In this document: piece by piece, positions 27,512 to 34,574 of the stretch | How the letters are laid out: each line of letters starts with the position of its first letter | Numbering within the stretch: position 1 is the stretch's first letter | Assembly: GCF_032027425.1 (NCBI RefSeq) | Contig: NZ_JAVSJA010000001.1 | Span: 248,001-312,000, forward strand | Source of the DNA: Microcystis wesenbergii NRERC-220 | GTDB taxonomy: Bacteria; Cyanobacteriota; Cyanobacteriia; Cyanobacteriales; Microcystaceae | Length of the DNA: 64,000 nucleotides | Reading direction: 5' to 3' | Notes under the pieces: generated by a model | What the model was told of the DNA's origin: nothing | Database searches by the model: none | The model's input: only the letters and a program-made list of their open reading frames with translations | Program-made: the position numbers and the translations under genes

Positions 27512-28756
27512 ATTCTTGGTTCAAAGAGATTACTTGCTTAGACAGAATCGCTTCTGAAAAAGTAGAGGTATTCTCTCCCCAAGCGTTTATCGGATCTAGC
27601 CCGAAAGTTCCCGTATGCCCTACGGTACTTAACCCTTTTTTAAGGATATTGATAGCGGCGTTTTCATCCCTATCTAAAACACACCCACATTTACACTGAT
27701 GGGTTCTAGTCGATAAAGATTTCTTAACAATTTCACCACAGTTTGAACAGTTTTGGCTTGTATAATTCGGTGAGACAGCAATCGTTATCTTGCCGAATTT
27801 AACCCCAAAATACTCTATCCATTCCCGAAACTGATACCAGGCCGCATCATTGATCGATTTAGCTAGACAATGATTCTTGACTAAGTTCTTAACTCTTAAA
27901 TCCTCGTAGGCTATCACATCGCTAGAGTGAACTACGCACCGTTCGGCTGAGCTCACGGCCGAAGCCTTGCTAATTTCACAGCAAAGTCTTTACGTTGCCT
28001 ACTTACTTTAAGGTGAGCTTTAGCTAATCTTTGTCTAGCTTTTTGACGATTTTTACTTCCCTTTTTCTTTTTAGATAATCGCCTTTGAAGTCGTTTTAAT
28101 CGTTTCTCAGACTTTCTCAAGAATTGAGGATTATCAACCTTGTCGCCATTGTGATCTGTATAGAAAGAAGCCAAACCTACATCTAAGCCAATACACTTAC
28201 CTGATGGTTTAACATCTTCTTTAACGTCACAAGAAAGGACAAATTGACAATAATAACCGTCCGCTCTCCGAATCAACCTAACCCGTTTAATATCGGATTC
28301 TTGAAAGTACCCTAAATCCCAAGTTCCTACCAACTTAAGAACACCAATGTTTTTCTTGTCAGTGAACTTAACAGTTTTAGGGCTAAGAAGCTTCCATCCT
28401 GATTGTTTGTATTCAACAGAGCGAGATTTTTTAAATTGAGGATACCCCTTTTTGCCTGATACTTTACGTTTACAGTTGTCGTAAAAACGACTAATTGAAC
28501 TCCAAGCACGTTCAGCACTTGCCTGTCTAGCAGTTGAATTAAGTTCATCGGCAAATTTAAAGTCCTGAGCTAATTCTTTAGAATATCGGTATAAATCGTT
28601 CTTACCCGTACCTTTTGTATCCATCCATAACCTTACACATTTGTGACGGATGAATTGAGCAGTACGAATAGCATCGTCTATGGCTTGATACTGTTGAGTT
28701 TTAGCTTTAACTTTAAACTCTAAGACAAACATTTTACGCAGGGGGGACTTAGACAA
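27498..28756 (-). pseudogene. tnpB: RNA-guided endonuclease TnpB, split by a 28-bp palindrome
   Basis: Two frames make one TnpB. The N-terminal part (28756-27953) has the helical and beta domains and RuvC-I Asp192 in GLDVGL. The C-terminal part (from 27956) has RuvC-II Glu in VIAYEDLRVKNL, the zinc finger CSNC...CKCG, and RuvC-III Asp in DRDENAAIN. All three catalytic acids and four zinc cysteines are intact. Removing 26 bp of the palindrome at 27939-27966 restores AVKLARCVVHSSDVIAYEDL across the joint. The insertion causes a frameshift and early stop, so no full-length protein is expected. Confidence 0.85.
27939..27966. repeat. 28-bp palindromic insertion inside tnpB, copy 2
   Basis: Exact inverted copy of 17830-17857. 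In both places a GG/CC dinucleotide stands on each side of a 24-bp core, and the reconstructed empty tnpB site has only one CC. That fits insertion with a 2-bp target duplication or a precise 26-bp gain. Confidence 0.85.
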
Positions 28757-28882
28757 AATCAGTATAGCACAATAAAAGTTAAGTTAACAAGATATAGTTT
28801 AAAAAGCCGTCCTAAAAGGACGGGGCTTTAACCCAAAATTTCGGTAAAATCTGTTTGAGACGGAGAACGCTCACCAGCCAAT

Positions 28883-28972
28883 CGCACTCCCATCGATCGC
28901 TGTGCATAGACGTTTTTAACTTGTAATCATTTGCTTGAATCAATGAGCAGGGTGCTGCCAGATCGGCGATCA
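28883..28972. repeat. Dispersed repeat, family E, copy 1
   Basis: Reads CGCACTCCCATCGATCGCTG, then GTGCATAGACGTTTTTAACTTG and a decayed tail with GGGTGCTGCCAGATC. Better preserved copies lie at 30747-30858 and, for the tail only, at 32436-32490. Confidence 0.6.
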
Positions 28973-28974
28973 TA

Positions 28975-29382
28975 CTATTCCCAAGTTAGAGTGATACCTT
29001 CTAGGTTACATACTCTCTGAATAGTTTCTAGTTTACTCTCAGTCAATTTCCCAAATAGGTGAACTCTCATTTTATGCTTGGGATAATACTGTCCATAACT
29101 CTTTATTTGCCCGATCGCTGATTTCCAGCCTTTTGTATTTTTAACTTCAATTATTTCCGTATTAGTTAAGACATCTATTCTACCTACCTTATCAATGTAA
29201 ACCTCGGTTTTTCCTCCTAATTCTCTAGCCAGTTTGTCCCGATACCAAGCCTCTGTACCCTTTACAGGAGTATTTATCTCCGGCTCAATAACTATGCCAT
29301 TAACCTGATTAATAAAGTCCCGAATTGCTCCTCTTACTAATTTTTGAGCAGCATTGGGAGACTGTCTTTTCCGTTTAGCCAT
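28975..29382 (-). CDS. Small PD-(D/E)XK-type nuclease, unknown system
   Basis: A 135-residue protein with a basic N-terminus (MAKRKRQSPNAAQKLVRGAI). Its core fits a restriction-endonuclease fold: acidic helix RDKLARELGG, then RIDVLTNTEIIEVKNTKGWK with D70 and E79-x-K81, and GQIKSYGQYYPK giving a Q92-x3-Y96 motif. Similar nuclease modules occur in phages, large viruses and cyanobacterial accessory loci. Its stop and start spacing (2 bp) to the preceding glycine-zipper gene shows the two form one operon. No other partner is seen. A defence or toxin role is inference. Confidence 0.75.
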   Translation of the reverse strand: MAKRKRQSPNAAQKLVRGAIRDFINQVNGIVIEPEINTPVKGTEAWYRDKLARELGGKTEVYIDKVGRIDVLTNTEIIEVKNTKGWKSAIGQIKSYGQYYPKHKMRVHLFGKLTESKLETIQRVCNLEGITLTWE

Positions 29383-29384
29383 TC

Positions 29385-29780
29385 TTACTCAGTGAATAAT
29401 TTAGAGATACCATATCCAGCTAAACCAATTACTGCTCCTACTGCCGCGACGGGAGCCATTGTCACTGCAACTGCCGTCCCCCCTACTGCTAATCCCATAC
29501 CTCCAACTAATGCTGATATACCGGCTCCAGCACCCGCACCAATTGCTGCTGCTCCAATTGCCGTTGCGTCTTGTTCTTCTATTGCTTTTTTGGTTCCGTA
29601 AACTGCCGTGCCGACCACTGCTCCTGCTGCTGCTACTGGAGCCATGCCGACGCCTAGAGCAGTTCCTCCTACAGCCAGTCCCATACCGCCAACTACTGCC
29701 GATGCACTAGCTCCAATCGCTGTACCCACTCCCACTGAAATCATTGCCTCTTGAACTTCTTCTGGCTTATTTTTGTCCAT
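29385..29780 (-). CDS. Glycine-zipper membrane protein with an internal duplication
   Basis: A 131-residue protein from ATG 29780; upstream in-frame starts give a less plausible, charged leader. After MDKNKPEEVQEAM it is almost entirely Gly/Ala/Val. It has two near-identical halves: GGMGLAVGGTALGVGMAPVA and GGMGLAVGGTAVAVTMAPVA, each followed by AxGAVxG and a tyrosine-glycine. Each half could form a membrane hairpin of glycine-zipper helices, a pattern seen in channel-forming and phage-lysis-like proteins. It is co-transcribed with the nuclease gene 2 bp downstream. Function unknown. Confidence 0.7.
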   Translation of the reverse strand: MDKNKPEEVQEAMISVGVGTAIGASASAVVGGMGLAVGGTALGVGMAPVAAAGAVVGTAVYGTKKAIEEQDATAIGAAAIGAGAGAGISALVGGMGLAVGGTAVAVTMAPVAAVGAVIGLAGYGISKLFTE

Positions 29781-29898
29781 TATTTTTGGCCTCATTAGCT
29801 TTGGGTAATTATGAAACTCTAGCATAAGACAGACAAGCCGTCAACCACAACAAGCCAGGCGTTAAGGCGCATAAGTGCCAGTCAGGTGCATACAGTTA

Positions 29899-30513
29899 TT
29901 AGCTGGCTTCCGGTATTGCCAGCCACTGATTGTCTGAGATTTCCAAGGTTTTGAAACAACAGCGAAACGCTTTGCCTATCGGGCTGCAGGCATACACTCC
30001 GATTTGGCAATCGTCGGCTATCTTGTGTAAGTGTGTGATCCGCATTTGCAGCCAAGCCTGCCCATCATAAGAATTCTCTAGCAGAAAATCGCTCCCCCGT
30101 TTACTGATGCGATACCACATTTCGCGGTATCGTGAAGAAATGTCTTGCGTTGCCCAATCAGAATATCCCAAATTGGTCACCACAGAACCAAGCCGACTAG
30201 CTTGTTCGCTTTCATATTCCGTGGAAACTTTTATCCAATTCTGACTGTCAATCCGCACCATTAGGCCACATTGATCATATTTTTCCCGAGGCTGAAATTC
30301 TACTTGGGTCATTAGGGAAAAATCCCCAACTTGTCGCATCAATAAGCAATGCCCATCATCTCTTTGAAAACCATAGTGCGTGTTTTGCCAAAAATCAGTT
30401 TTTTCATCTGTAGAAATTTCCAAGCCATTACCCAAACGATAATGCGTCGGCTCGTTGAGCCAGTAAAAATCATCTGACAATGCTGGCTGTAAAAAATTTT
30501 CACTAAGTCGCAT
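29899..30513 (-). CDS. DUF1349 domain protein (concanavalin-like fold)
   Basis: A 204-residue protein from ATG 30513, which is preceded by AGGAG at the correct distance; two in-frame starts upstream lack this. The family pattern of DUF1349 is evident: W-x-N-E near the N-terminus, TDFWQNTHYGFQRDDGH, QCGLMVRIDSQNWIKVSTE, then SVVTNLGYSDWAT and IGVYACSPIGKAF. These proteins adopt a concanavalin-like beta sandwich and may bind carbohydrate. Role unknown. It stands alone among dispersed repeats. Confidence 0.85.
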   Translation of the reverse strand: MRLSENFLQPALSDDFYWLNEPTHYRLGNGLEISTDEKTDFWQNTHYGFQRDDGHCLLMRQVGDFSLMTQVEFQPREKYDQCGLMVRIDSQNWIKVSTEYESEQASRLGSVVTNLGYSDWATQDISSRYREMWYRISKRGSDFLLENSYDGQAWLQMRITHLHKIADDCQIGVYACSPIGKAFRCCFKTLEISDNQWLAIPEAS

Positions 30514-30568
30514 AATATCGCTCCTAATCAGATACATCGTGATATTACGAGGCCAGCTAACCATTGAT

Positions 30569-30681
30569 TATACAGAAACTTTCCGAATAACCAGAGTAAG
30601 GATATGGGGAAACTTTCGGCATATCACCCCGTTTTGTGGATTTCTGACAATCAGCTGAGATACAAAGAACTTTTCAGCGAC
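30569..30681. repeat. Dispersed repeat, family F, short copy
   Basis: Starts TATACAGAAACTTTCCGAAT and includes AGAGTAAGGATATGGG, CTTTCGGCATATCACCCC and ATACAAAGAACTTTTCAGCG. The longer copy at 33334-33530 has about 80 extra bp after CACCCCGTTTT. Confidence 0.75.
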
Positions 30682-30746
30682 CCTATCACTAATTCTTCAA
30701 TCTGACTGCACTTCGTAACAAAAATTTACAATTATTCGACGGCACT

Positions 30747-30858
30747 CGCACTCCCGTCCGTCGCTGTGCCTAGACGTTTTTAGCTTATAATCATTCAAAT
30801 CTATCGCTGCAGCGGTAGGACTTGCATGAGGGAACACACCCTACCAGATCTGCACTGA
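30747..30858. repeat. Dispersed repeat, family E, copy 2
   Basis: Begins CGCACTCCCGTCCGTCGCTG, then GACGTTTTTAGCTTATAATC, and ends in CCTACCAGATCTGCACT. The tail alone recurs at 32436-32490. Confidence 0.65.
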
Positions 30859-31038
30859 GTTCCGTTGTTGCCTTGTTAGGATTAGGAGGATTAGGGTTAG
30901 TCTCTAGCCTGACCAAGCGAAAATAGAAATAGTAGGGTGAGCATTGCCCACCTTACCGCTTTTTCGGTCATAATAAATCCGAATTAGGGCGAACTGTAGT
31001 AGAATAGAAATCGAACCTCTTAAGCAGGGTTTATAAGG

Positions 31039-31458
31039 ATGTCCAGACGAGACGATCTACATTTATCATTACGTCATACTTTAGAAAAAGAGGGTTGGAA
31101 AATCACTGATGATCCTTTAATTCTAACCTTAGAACAAACCTTGCTTAAAGCTGATTTAGGAGCAGAAAAGTTTTTTGCTGCGGAAAAAGAAGAACGTAAA
31201 ATTGCCGTAGAAATCAAAGACTTTGATACGCCTTCAGTTATCAGTGAATTAGAAAAAACAATAGGACAACTTCAATTATACCAATGGGCTTTAGATTCAC
31301 AAGAACCTGAAAGAAAACTTTTTTTGGGCATTAGTCAAGCGGTTTATTTAAAACACTTCAAAAAAGCTATTTTCCAACTGGTTATTAAACGTAATAGAAT
31401 CAATTTAATTATTTATAATCCTCAAAAGGAGATAATTTGCGAATGGATAACACAGTAA
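31039..31458 (+). CDS. xisH: XisH-like protein
   Basis: A 139-residue member of the XisH family, named for control of fdxN-element excision in Anabaena and found in many copies in cyanobacteria. The protein has a restriction-endonuclease-like core: ADLGAEKFFAAEKEERKIAV followed by EIKDFDTPS (E-x-K), and a helix with QLQLYQWAL. It overlaps xisI by 16 bp, a fixed arrangement in this family. No fdxN element or nif gene is near, so its role here is not heterocyst-related excision. Confidence 0.92.
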   Translation: MSRRDDLHLSLRHTLEKEGWKITDDPLILTLEQTLLKADLGAEKFFAAEKEERKIAVEIKDFDTPSVISELEKTIGQLQLYQWALDSQEPERKLFLGISQAVYLKHFKKAIFQLVIKRNRINLIIYNPQKEIICEWITQ

Positions 31459-31745
31459 ATTATGCCGATATTCTGACTCAAGTTATCAGAAAAGAGTCGG
31501 CGATGCAACCTCGATTACAAACCCTTAAAATTACCCCAGTTTGTGATCCAGAATCAGGCAACTTTTTAATAATTATGACTGGTTGGGAAAAAGAAGCATG
31601 GATTAATACAATTTTATTTCACGCTCGTTTATTGAAAAATAAAATTGTCATTGAAGATGATAATCTTGAAGAAGGATTAACAACCAATTTAATTCAAGCT
31701 GGGATTCCCCCAGAAGATATTATTACTGGACTTTCCCTAGAGTAA
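31443..31745 (+). CDS. xisI: XisI-like protein
   Basis: A 100-residue XisI family protein from ATG 31443 (a TTG six bases earlier is possible). It shows YADILTQVIRKE near the N-terminus, GWEKEAWINTILFHARLLKNK in the middle, and LIQAGIPPEDIITGL at the end. All are typical. It overlaps the end of xisH by 16 bp, so translation is coupled. Together they probably form a complex; function outside element excision is unknown. Confidence 0.92.
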   Translation: MDNTVNYADILTQVIRKESAMQPRLQTLKITPVCDPESGNFLIIMTGWEKEAWINTILFHARLLKNKIVIEDDNLEEGLTTNLIQAGIPPEDIITGLSLE

Positions 31746-31797
31746 GGCAGGCATTACCCACCTTAGCGATATCGCAATGAATGTTAGGAAAAATTAT

Positions 31798-32121
31798 CTA
31801 AATGCTTCAATTCTATCTAAATAGACATTAACTAATTTATGTTCAATAACCAAAGCTTCAACTTCTGGCCAAATAGGAGCTAAAAACTGATGAAATTCTC
31901 GTTTTCGTATATTGCCAAAACGGAGATGTACTACTTTGGGTGCAAAAAAAATTAAGCATTAGTTGATCGGAAAAGTCTGTATCTTTCGTAACAATAACCA
32001 GTTTTTTATCCTTTGCATATTGCCAAATTTCCGTATCCCTTGGACTTCTCCCTAAAAATGATCGGTAAAGATGGAGTGAAGAGGATTTTAGCTGGTAAAT
32101 TTTCATCAAAGAAAAAACCAT
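31798..32121 (-). pseudogene. DUF5615 PIN-like toxin, frameshifted in a T run
   Basis: Starts MVFSLMKIYQL (ATG 32121, or ATG 32106) and keeps the DUF5615 core DTEIWQYAKDKKLVIVTKDT-DFSD. Then, at a run of eight T on the minus strand near 31949-31956, the frame shifts and ends early at 31858. Removing one T restores FAPKVVHLRFGNIRKREFHQ and a natural C-terminus ending at TAG 31798. So the gene is disrupted, or toggles by slippage. It adjoins its DUF433 partner with ATG directly after the partner's TGA. Confidence 0.75.
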
Positions 32122-32346
32122 TCATGCAATTTTTCTGACTTCATAGTGATTCGCCATCAATCTTGCTGCAAATTGCATACAGGCATAAATATCTTCTCGA
32201 TTCAGAGAAGGATATTCTTCAAGGAATTCTTCAATAGAATCCCCTGCTCCCAAAAATTCCATAACTGTTTGCACCGGAATTCGGGTTCCAGCTATAACAG
32301 GTCTTCCATTACAAATATCTGGATGGATATGGATACGACTTTCCAT
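32122..32346 (-). CDS. DUF433 antitoxin-like protein
   Basis: A 74-residue DUF433 protein. HIHPDICNGRPVIAGTRIPV opens the helix-turn-helix-like domain, followed by LGAGDSIEEFLEEYPSLNRE and DIYACMQFAARL. DUF433 genes precede DUF5615 PIN-like genes in many cyanobacterial toxin-antitoxin pairs, as here. It probably represses its own promoter and neutralises the toxin. The toxin gene downstream is frameshifted, so the pair may be inactive. Confidence 0.88.
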   Translation of the reverse strand: MESRIHIHPDICNGRPVIAGTRIPVQTVMEFLGAGDSIEEFLEEYPSLNREDIYACMQFAARLMANHYEVRKIA

Positions 32347-32435
32347 TAAGGTTTTGTTACCTCTTTGATGACCTTAAGTAAACTTATTATATCCTTTCAT
32401 GGTAGTAGGTGAGGATGTTGGGTTTCCTTAAAATT

Positions 32436-32490
32436 GATCGCTGCAGCAGTAGGACTCGCATGAGGGAACGCACCCTACCAGATCTGCACT
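32436..32490. repeat. Dispersed repeat, family E, tail copy
   Basis: ATCGCTGCAGCAGTAGGACT to CCTACCAGATCTGCACT, about 90% like 30802-30858. It ends at the stop codon of the NYN gene. Confidence 0.65.
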
Positions 32491-33238
32491 ACGTTTTTGG
32501 AGTAGTGCCATTCTTTTGCTTGCTCCTCACGAAGACTGCCTTATTTTTTCGCTGAATCTCGAATAAGTCAATAGCCTCGAACAGGCCACTCAACTTTGCA
32601 TATCCGTAGTTGCGTGGGTCAAAAGATGTCTGATTTGCTATGTGTCCGCCAATCTCTGCCAAATTCGACCAACCATCATCGTCTAGAGTGCTAGAAACAG
32701 CGCCCCTCAATAAACTGATTAATTTGGTGTCTTGCTTCAACTCTTTACCAGTTTTCTTCACACTTGCAGAAACTTTGGAAGTCTCCTCAGAATTTACTGC
32801 TTGATCAATAGTTTCTAGGTATAAAAATGTTGAACACGCATAAACAAAAGGCAATGGTGTTTTCTTCTCGCCAAATCCATAGACTTTTAAGCCATTTGTC
32901 AAAATTCGCATCACTAAAGGAGTAAAGTCACAATCGCTCGACACGATTGCAAAAGCATCCAACTGTTGTGTATACAGCAAATCCATTGCATCAATAATCA
33001 TTGCAGCATCAGTAGCATTTTTGCCCTTCGTATAGTCGAACTGTTGGACGGGGCGAATAGCGTATTCATGCAAACACTCCTCCCAGGCTTTCAGCGCAGG
33101 ACTTTTCCAGTTTCCGTAAGCCTTACGAATATTGGCAACTCCATACTTTGCAATTTCAGAGACGATCGCCTCAATTTTTGATGCAGGGGCGTTGTCTGCA
33201 TCAATCAGCAGCGCAATTTTTGATTCTGATTGCCGCAT
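32489..33238 (-). CDS. NYN-domain ribonuclease with C-terminal LOTUS/OST-HTH domain
   Basis: A 249-residue protein. The N-terminal PIN-like NYN domain (about 6-150) has metal residues D13 in LLIDADNAP, D77 in KNATDAAMIIDAMDLL, and D102/D104 in SSDCDFTPLV. After a linker rich in Lys and Ser, residues about 170-245 form an OST-HTH/LOTUS domain (LISLLRGAVSSTLDDDGWSN, then GGHIANQTSFDPRNYGYAKL). This combination is that of limkain-b1/MARF1-like proteins; bacterial members are presumed RNases targeting structured RNA. No adjacent partner. Confidence 0.9.
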   Translation of the reverse strand: MRQSESKIALLIDADNAPASKIEAIVSEIAKYGVANIRKAYGNWKSPALKAWEECLHEYAIRPVQQFDYTKGKNATDAAMIIDAMDLLYTQQLDAFAIVSSDCDFTPLVMRILTNGLKVYGFGEKKTPLPFVYACSTFLYLETIDQAVNSEETSKVSASVKKTGKELKQDTKLISLLRGAVSSTLDDDGWSNLAEIGGHIANQTSFDPRNYGYAKLSGLFEAIDLFEIQRKNKAVFVRSKQKNGTTPKT

Positions 33239-33333
33239 ATTGCTCCAGGTGTGCTGATCACTTTAATTTTTGAACTCGAACAGACACTCTTCAAGTATGC
33301 CCCAACCGATAACCTAAGCCATCCAACTATTAA

Positions 33334-33530
33334 TTATACAGAAACTTTCCGAATAACCAGAGTAAGGATATGGGAAAACTTTCGGCATATCACCCCGTTT
33401 TAGCGGAATTGCGCCGAACTTTTCCGTATATCAAACCCAGAAGCCTGTTAGCCAGATTAACCTACTGCAAACAACCTCCTTTAGGCAGATTCCTGACAAT
33501 CAGCCGAGATACAAAGAACTTTTCAGCGAC
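33334..33530. repeat. Dispersed repeat, family F, long copy
   Basis: Same flanks as 30569-30681 (TTATACAGAAACTTTCCGA to CTTTTCAGCGACC) but with an internal segment TAGCGGAATTGCGCCG... of about 80 bp. An open frame of 68 codons (33370-33576) crosses it, but the shorter copy lacks that frame, so I do not call a gene. Confidence 0.7.
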
Positions 33531-33584
33531 CATAGCACCAATTATAATTCTTCGGGTAACTGAGCAGACTAACTAAAAGTGGCG

Positions 33585-34484
33585 ATGGCGGAGCAAATTC
33601 TTTCTCTACTCTTGTACCTAATTCTCATTTTAACGGCTTTTTGGTTTATTAGCCCCCAAAAAACGCCCCGTAGTCATCCCGCCTATCATCTTGCCTGTTT
33701 ACTAGAAGATGCTCCTGAAAGCTCTTTAAATGGTCAATTTTGTCCCCTGGCTACTCCTTTGGCTACCCCGATCGCCTGTACTGTTCCCCAGGGGTGGCGC
33801 AGTGTATATAGGCAGTCTCTGGCAAAACCGGATGTTAACTATTGGCAATGGCGCGGTATGCCCGAAAATGAGCAGTTTTGTCGGGAATTAGGGGAATTAT
33901 TGCAATTAAATCCGGCTAGAGGTTACGCTAAGGAAATTCTGGAAAGTCTCGCCTTGGGTCAAGATCCTTTTTATCATCTCTACTGGGATCTAAAAGCGAT
34001 CGCTAATGGTAACTTTAACACTATTGGCACTAATAAACTAGCTGAGGGCAGATTTGCCAGGCGAGATTTGCGAACTCATCAGCAGATGCGGAGGGATTTT
34101 CGTCAATGGCATTTACAAGCTTGTGAACAGTTGGGAAAAGAGCGGGTTAAAGCGGTTTATCGGCGGTGTTATGGGGCAGATTGGTCATTAATCGCCCAAA
34201 TTCTCTATCCTTCGCCCCGTTCCTTGGCCGTGATGATTATGGAGTCGGCTAATCCCGCTTGGTGGCGAGTTTTGGGGATTACTCCTTTTAGCACGACTAG
34301 CCGGATTGAGAACAATTATAAAACTCTCTTGTGTTATTGGCATCCCGATCGCAATTCTCATCCCAATGCTACAGAAATCACCGCCCATCTTAATCGCGCC
34401 TACGATTGTTATCAAAGTTTTCTGGAGATGAGTAGTCAAGATAATGCACCTTTGTGGACGAAAATCCGTCGCTGGATTCCTTAG
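33585..34484 (+). CDS. Membrane-anchored protein with C-terminal J domain
   Basis: A 299-residue protein from ATG 33585 (GTG 33579 is an alternative). One N-terminal transmembrane helix (residues about 4-23, LSLLLYLILILTAFWFI) is followed by about 190 residues of unknown soluble domain. A C-terminal J-like domain (about 225-285) has NPAWWRVLGITPFSTTSRIE, the HPD in CYWHPDRNSHPN, and AYDCYQSF. It may recruit DnaK at the membrane. Positioned 90 bp before the Ser/Thr kinase gene on the same strand. Confidence 0.82.
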   Translation: MAEQILSLLLYLILILTAFWFISPQKTPRSHPAYHLACLLEDAPESSLNGQFCPLATPLATPIACTVPQGWRSVYRQSLAKPDVNYWQWRGMPENEQFCRELGELLQLNPARGYAKEILESLALGQDPFYHLYWDLKAIANGNFNTIGTNKLAEGRFARRDLRTHQQMRRDFRQWHLQACEQLGKERVKAVYRRCYGADWSLIAQILYPSPRSLAVMIMESANPAWWRVLGITPFSTTSRIENNYKTLLCYWHPDRNSHPNATEITAHLNRAYDCYQSFLEMSSQDNAPLWTKIRRWIP

Positions 34485-34574
34485 ACTTGACTCTAGTTTT
34501 TCCCTTGACTTTTTCCTTAACGAAAGAATGTTAGTCTAGGAACAATTTATGACCACGCTTGCACTCTCAGGGTA

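Larger units (their letters stand above)
27482..28832 (-). mobile_element. IS200/IS605-type element with tnpB only
   Basis: A transposon-like unit with tnpB as its only gene. The right end carries the hairpin CCCCGTCGCTTTAGCGCGGGG-like palindrome (27491-27511), which overlaps the tnpB stop as in omega-RNA-forming elements. The left end carries a hairpin AAAGCCGTCCT/AGGAC..GGCTTT at 28803-28829. No tnpA is adjacent, so movement would need TnpA in trans. Ends are estimated from hairpins and are good to about 10 bp. Confidence 0.7.

Noticed and set aside
33370-33576. 68-codon open frame in the long family F repeat
   Set aside because: The other copy of the repeat lacks the frame, so it is not a conserved gene.
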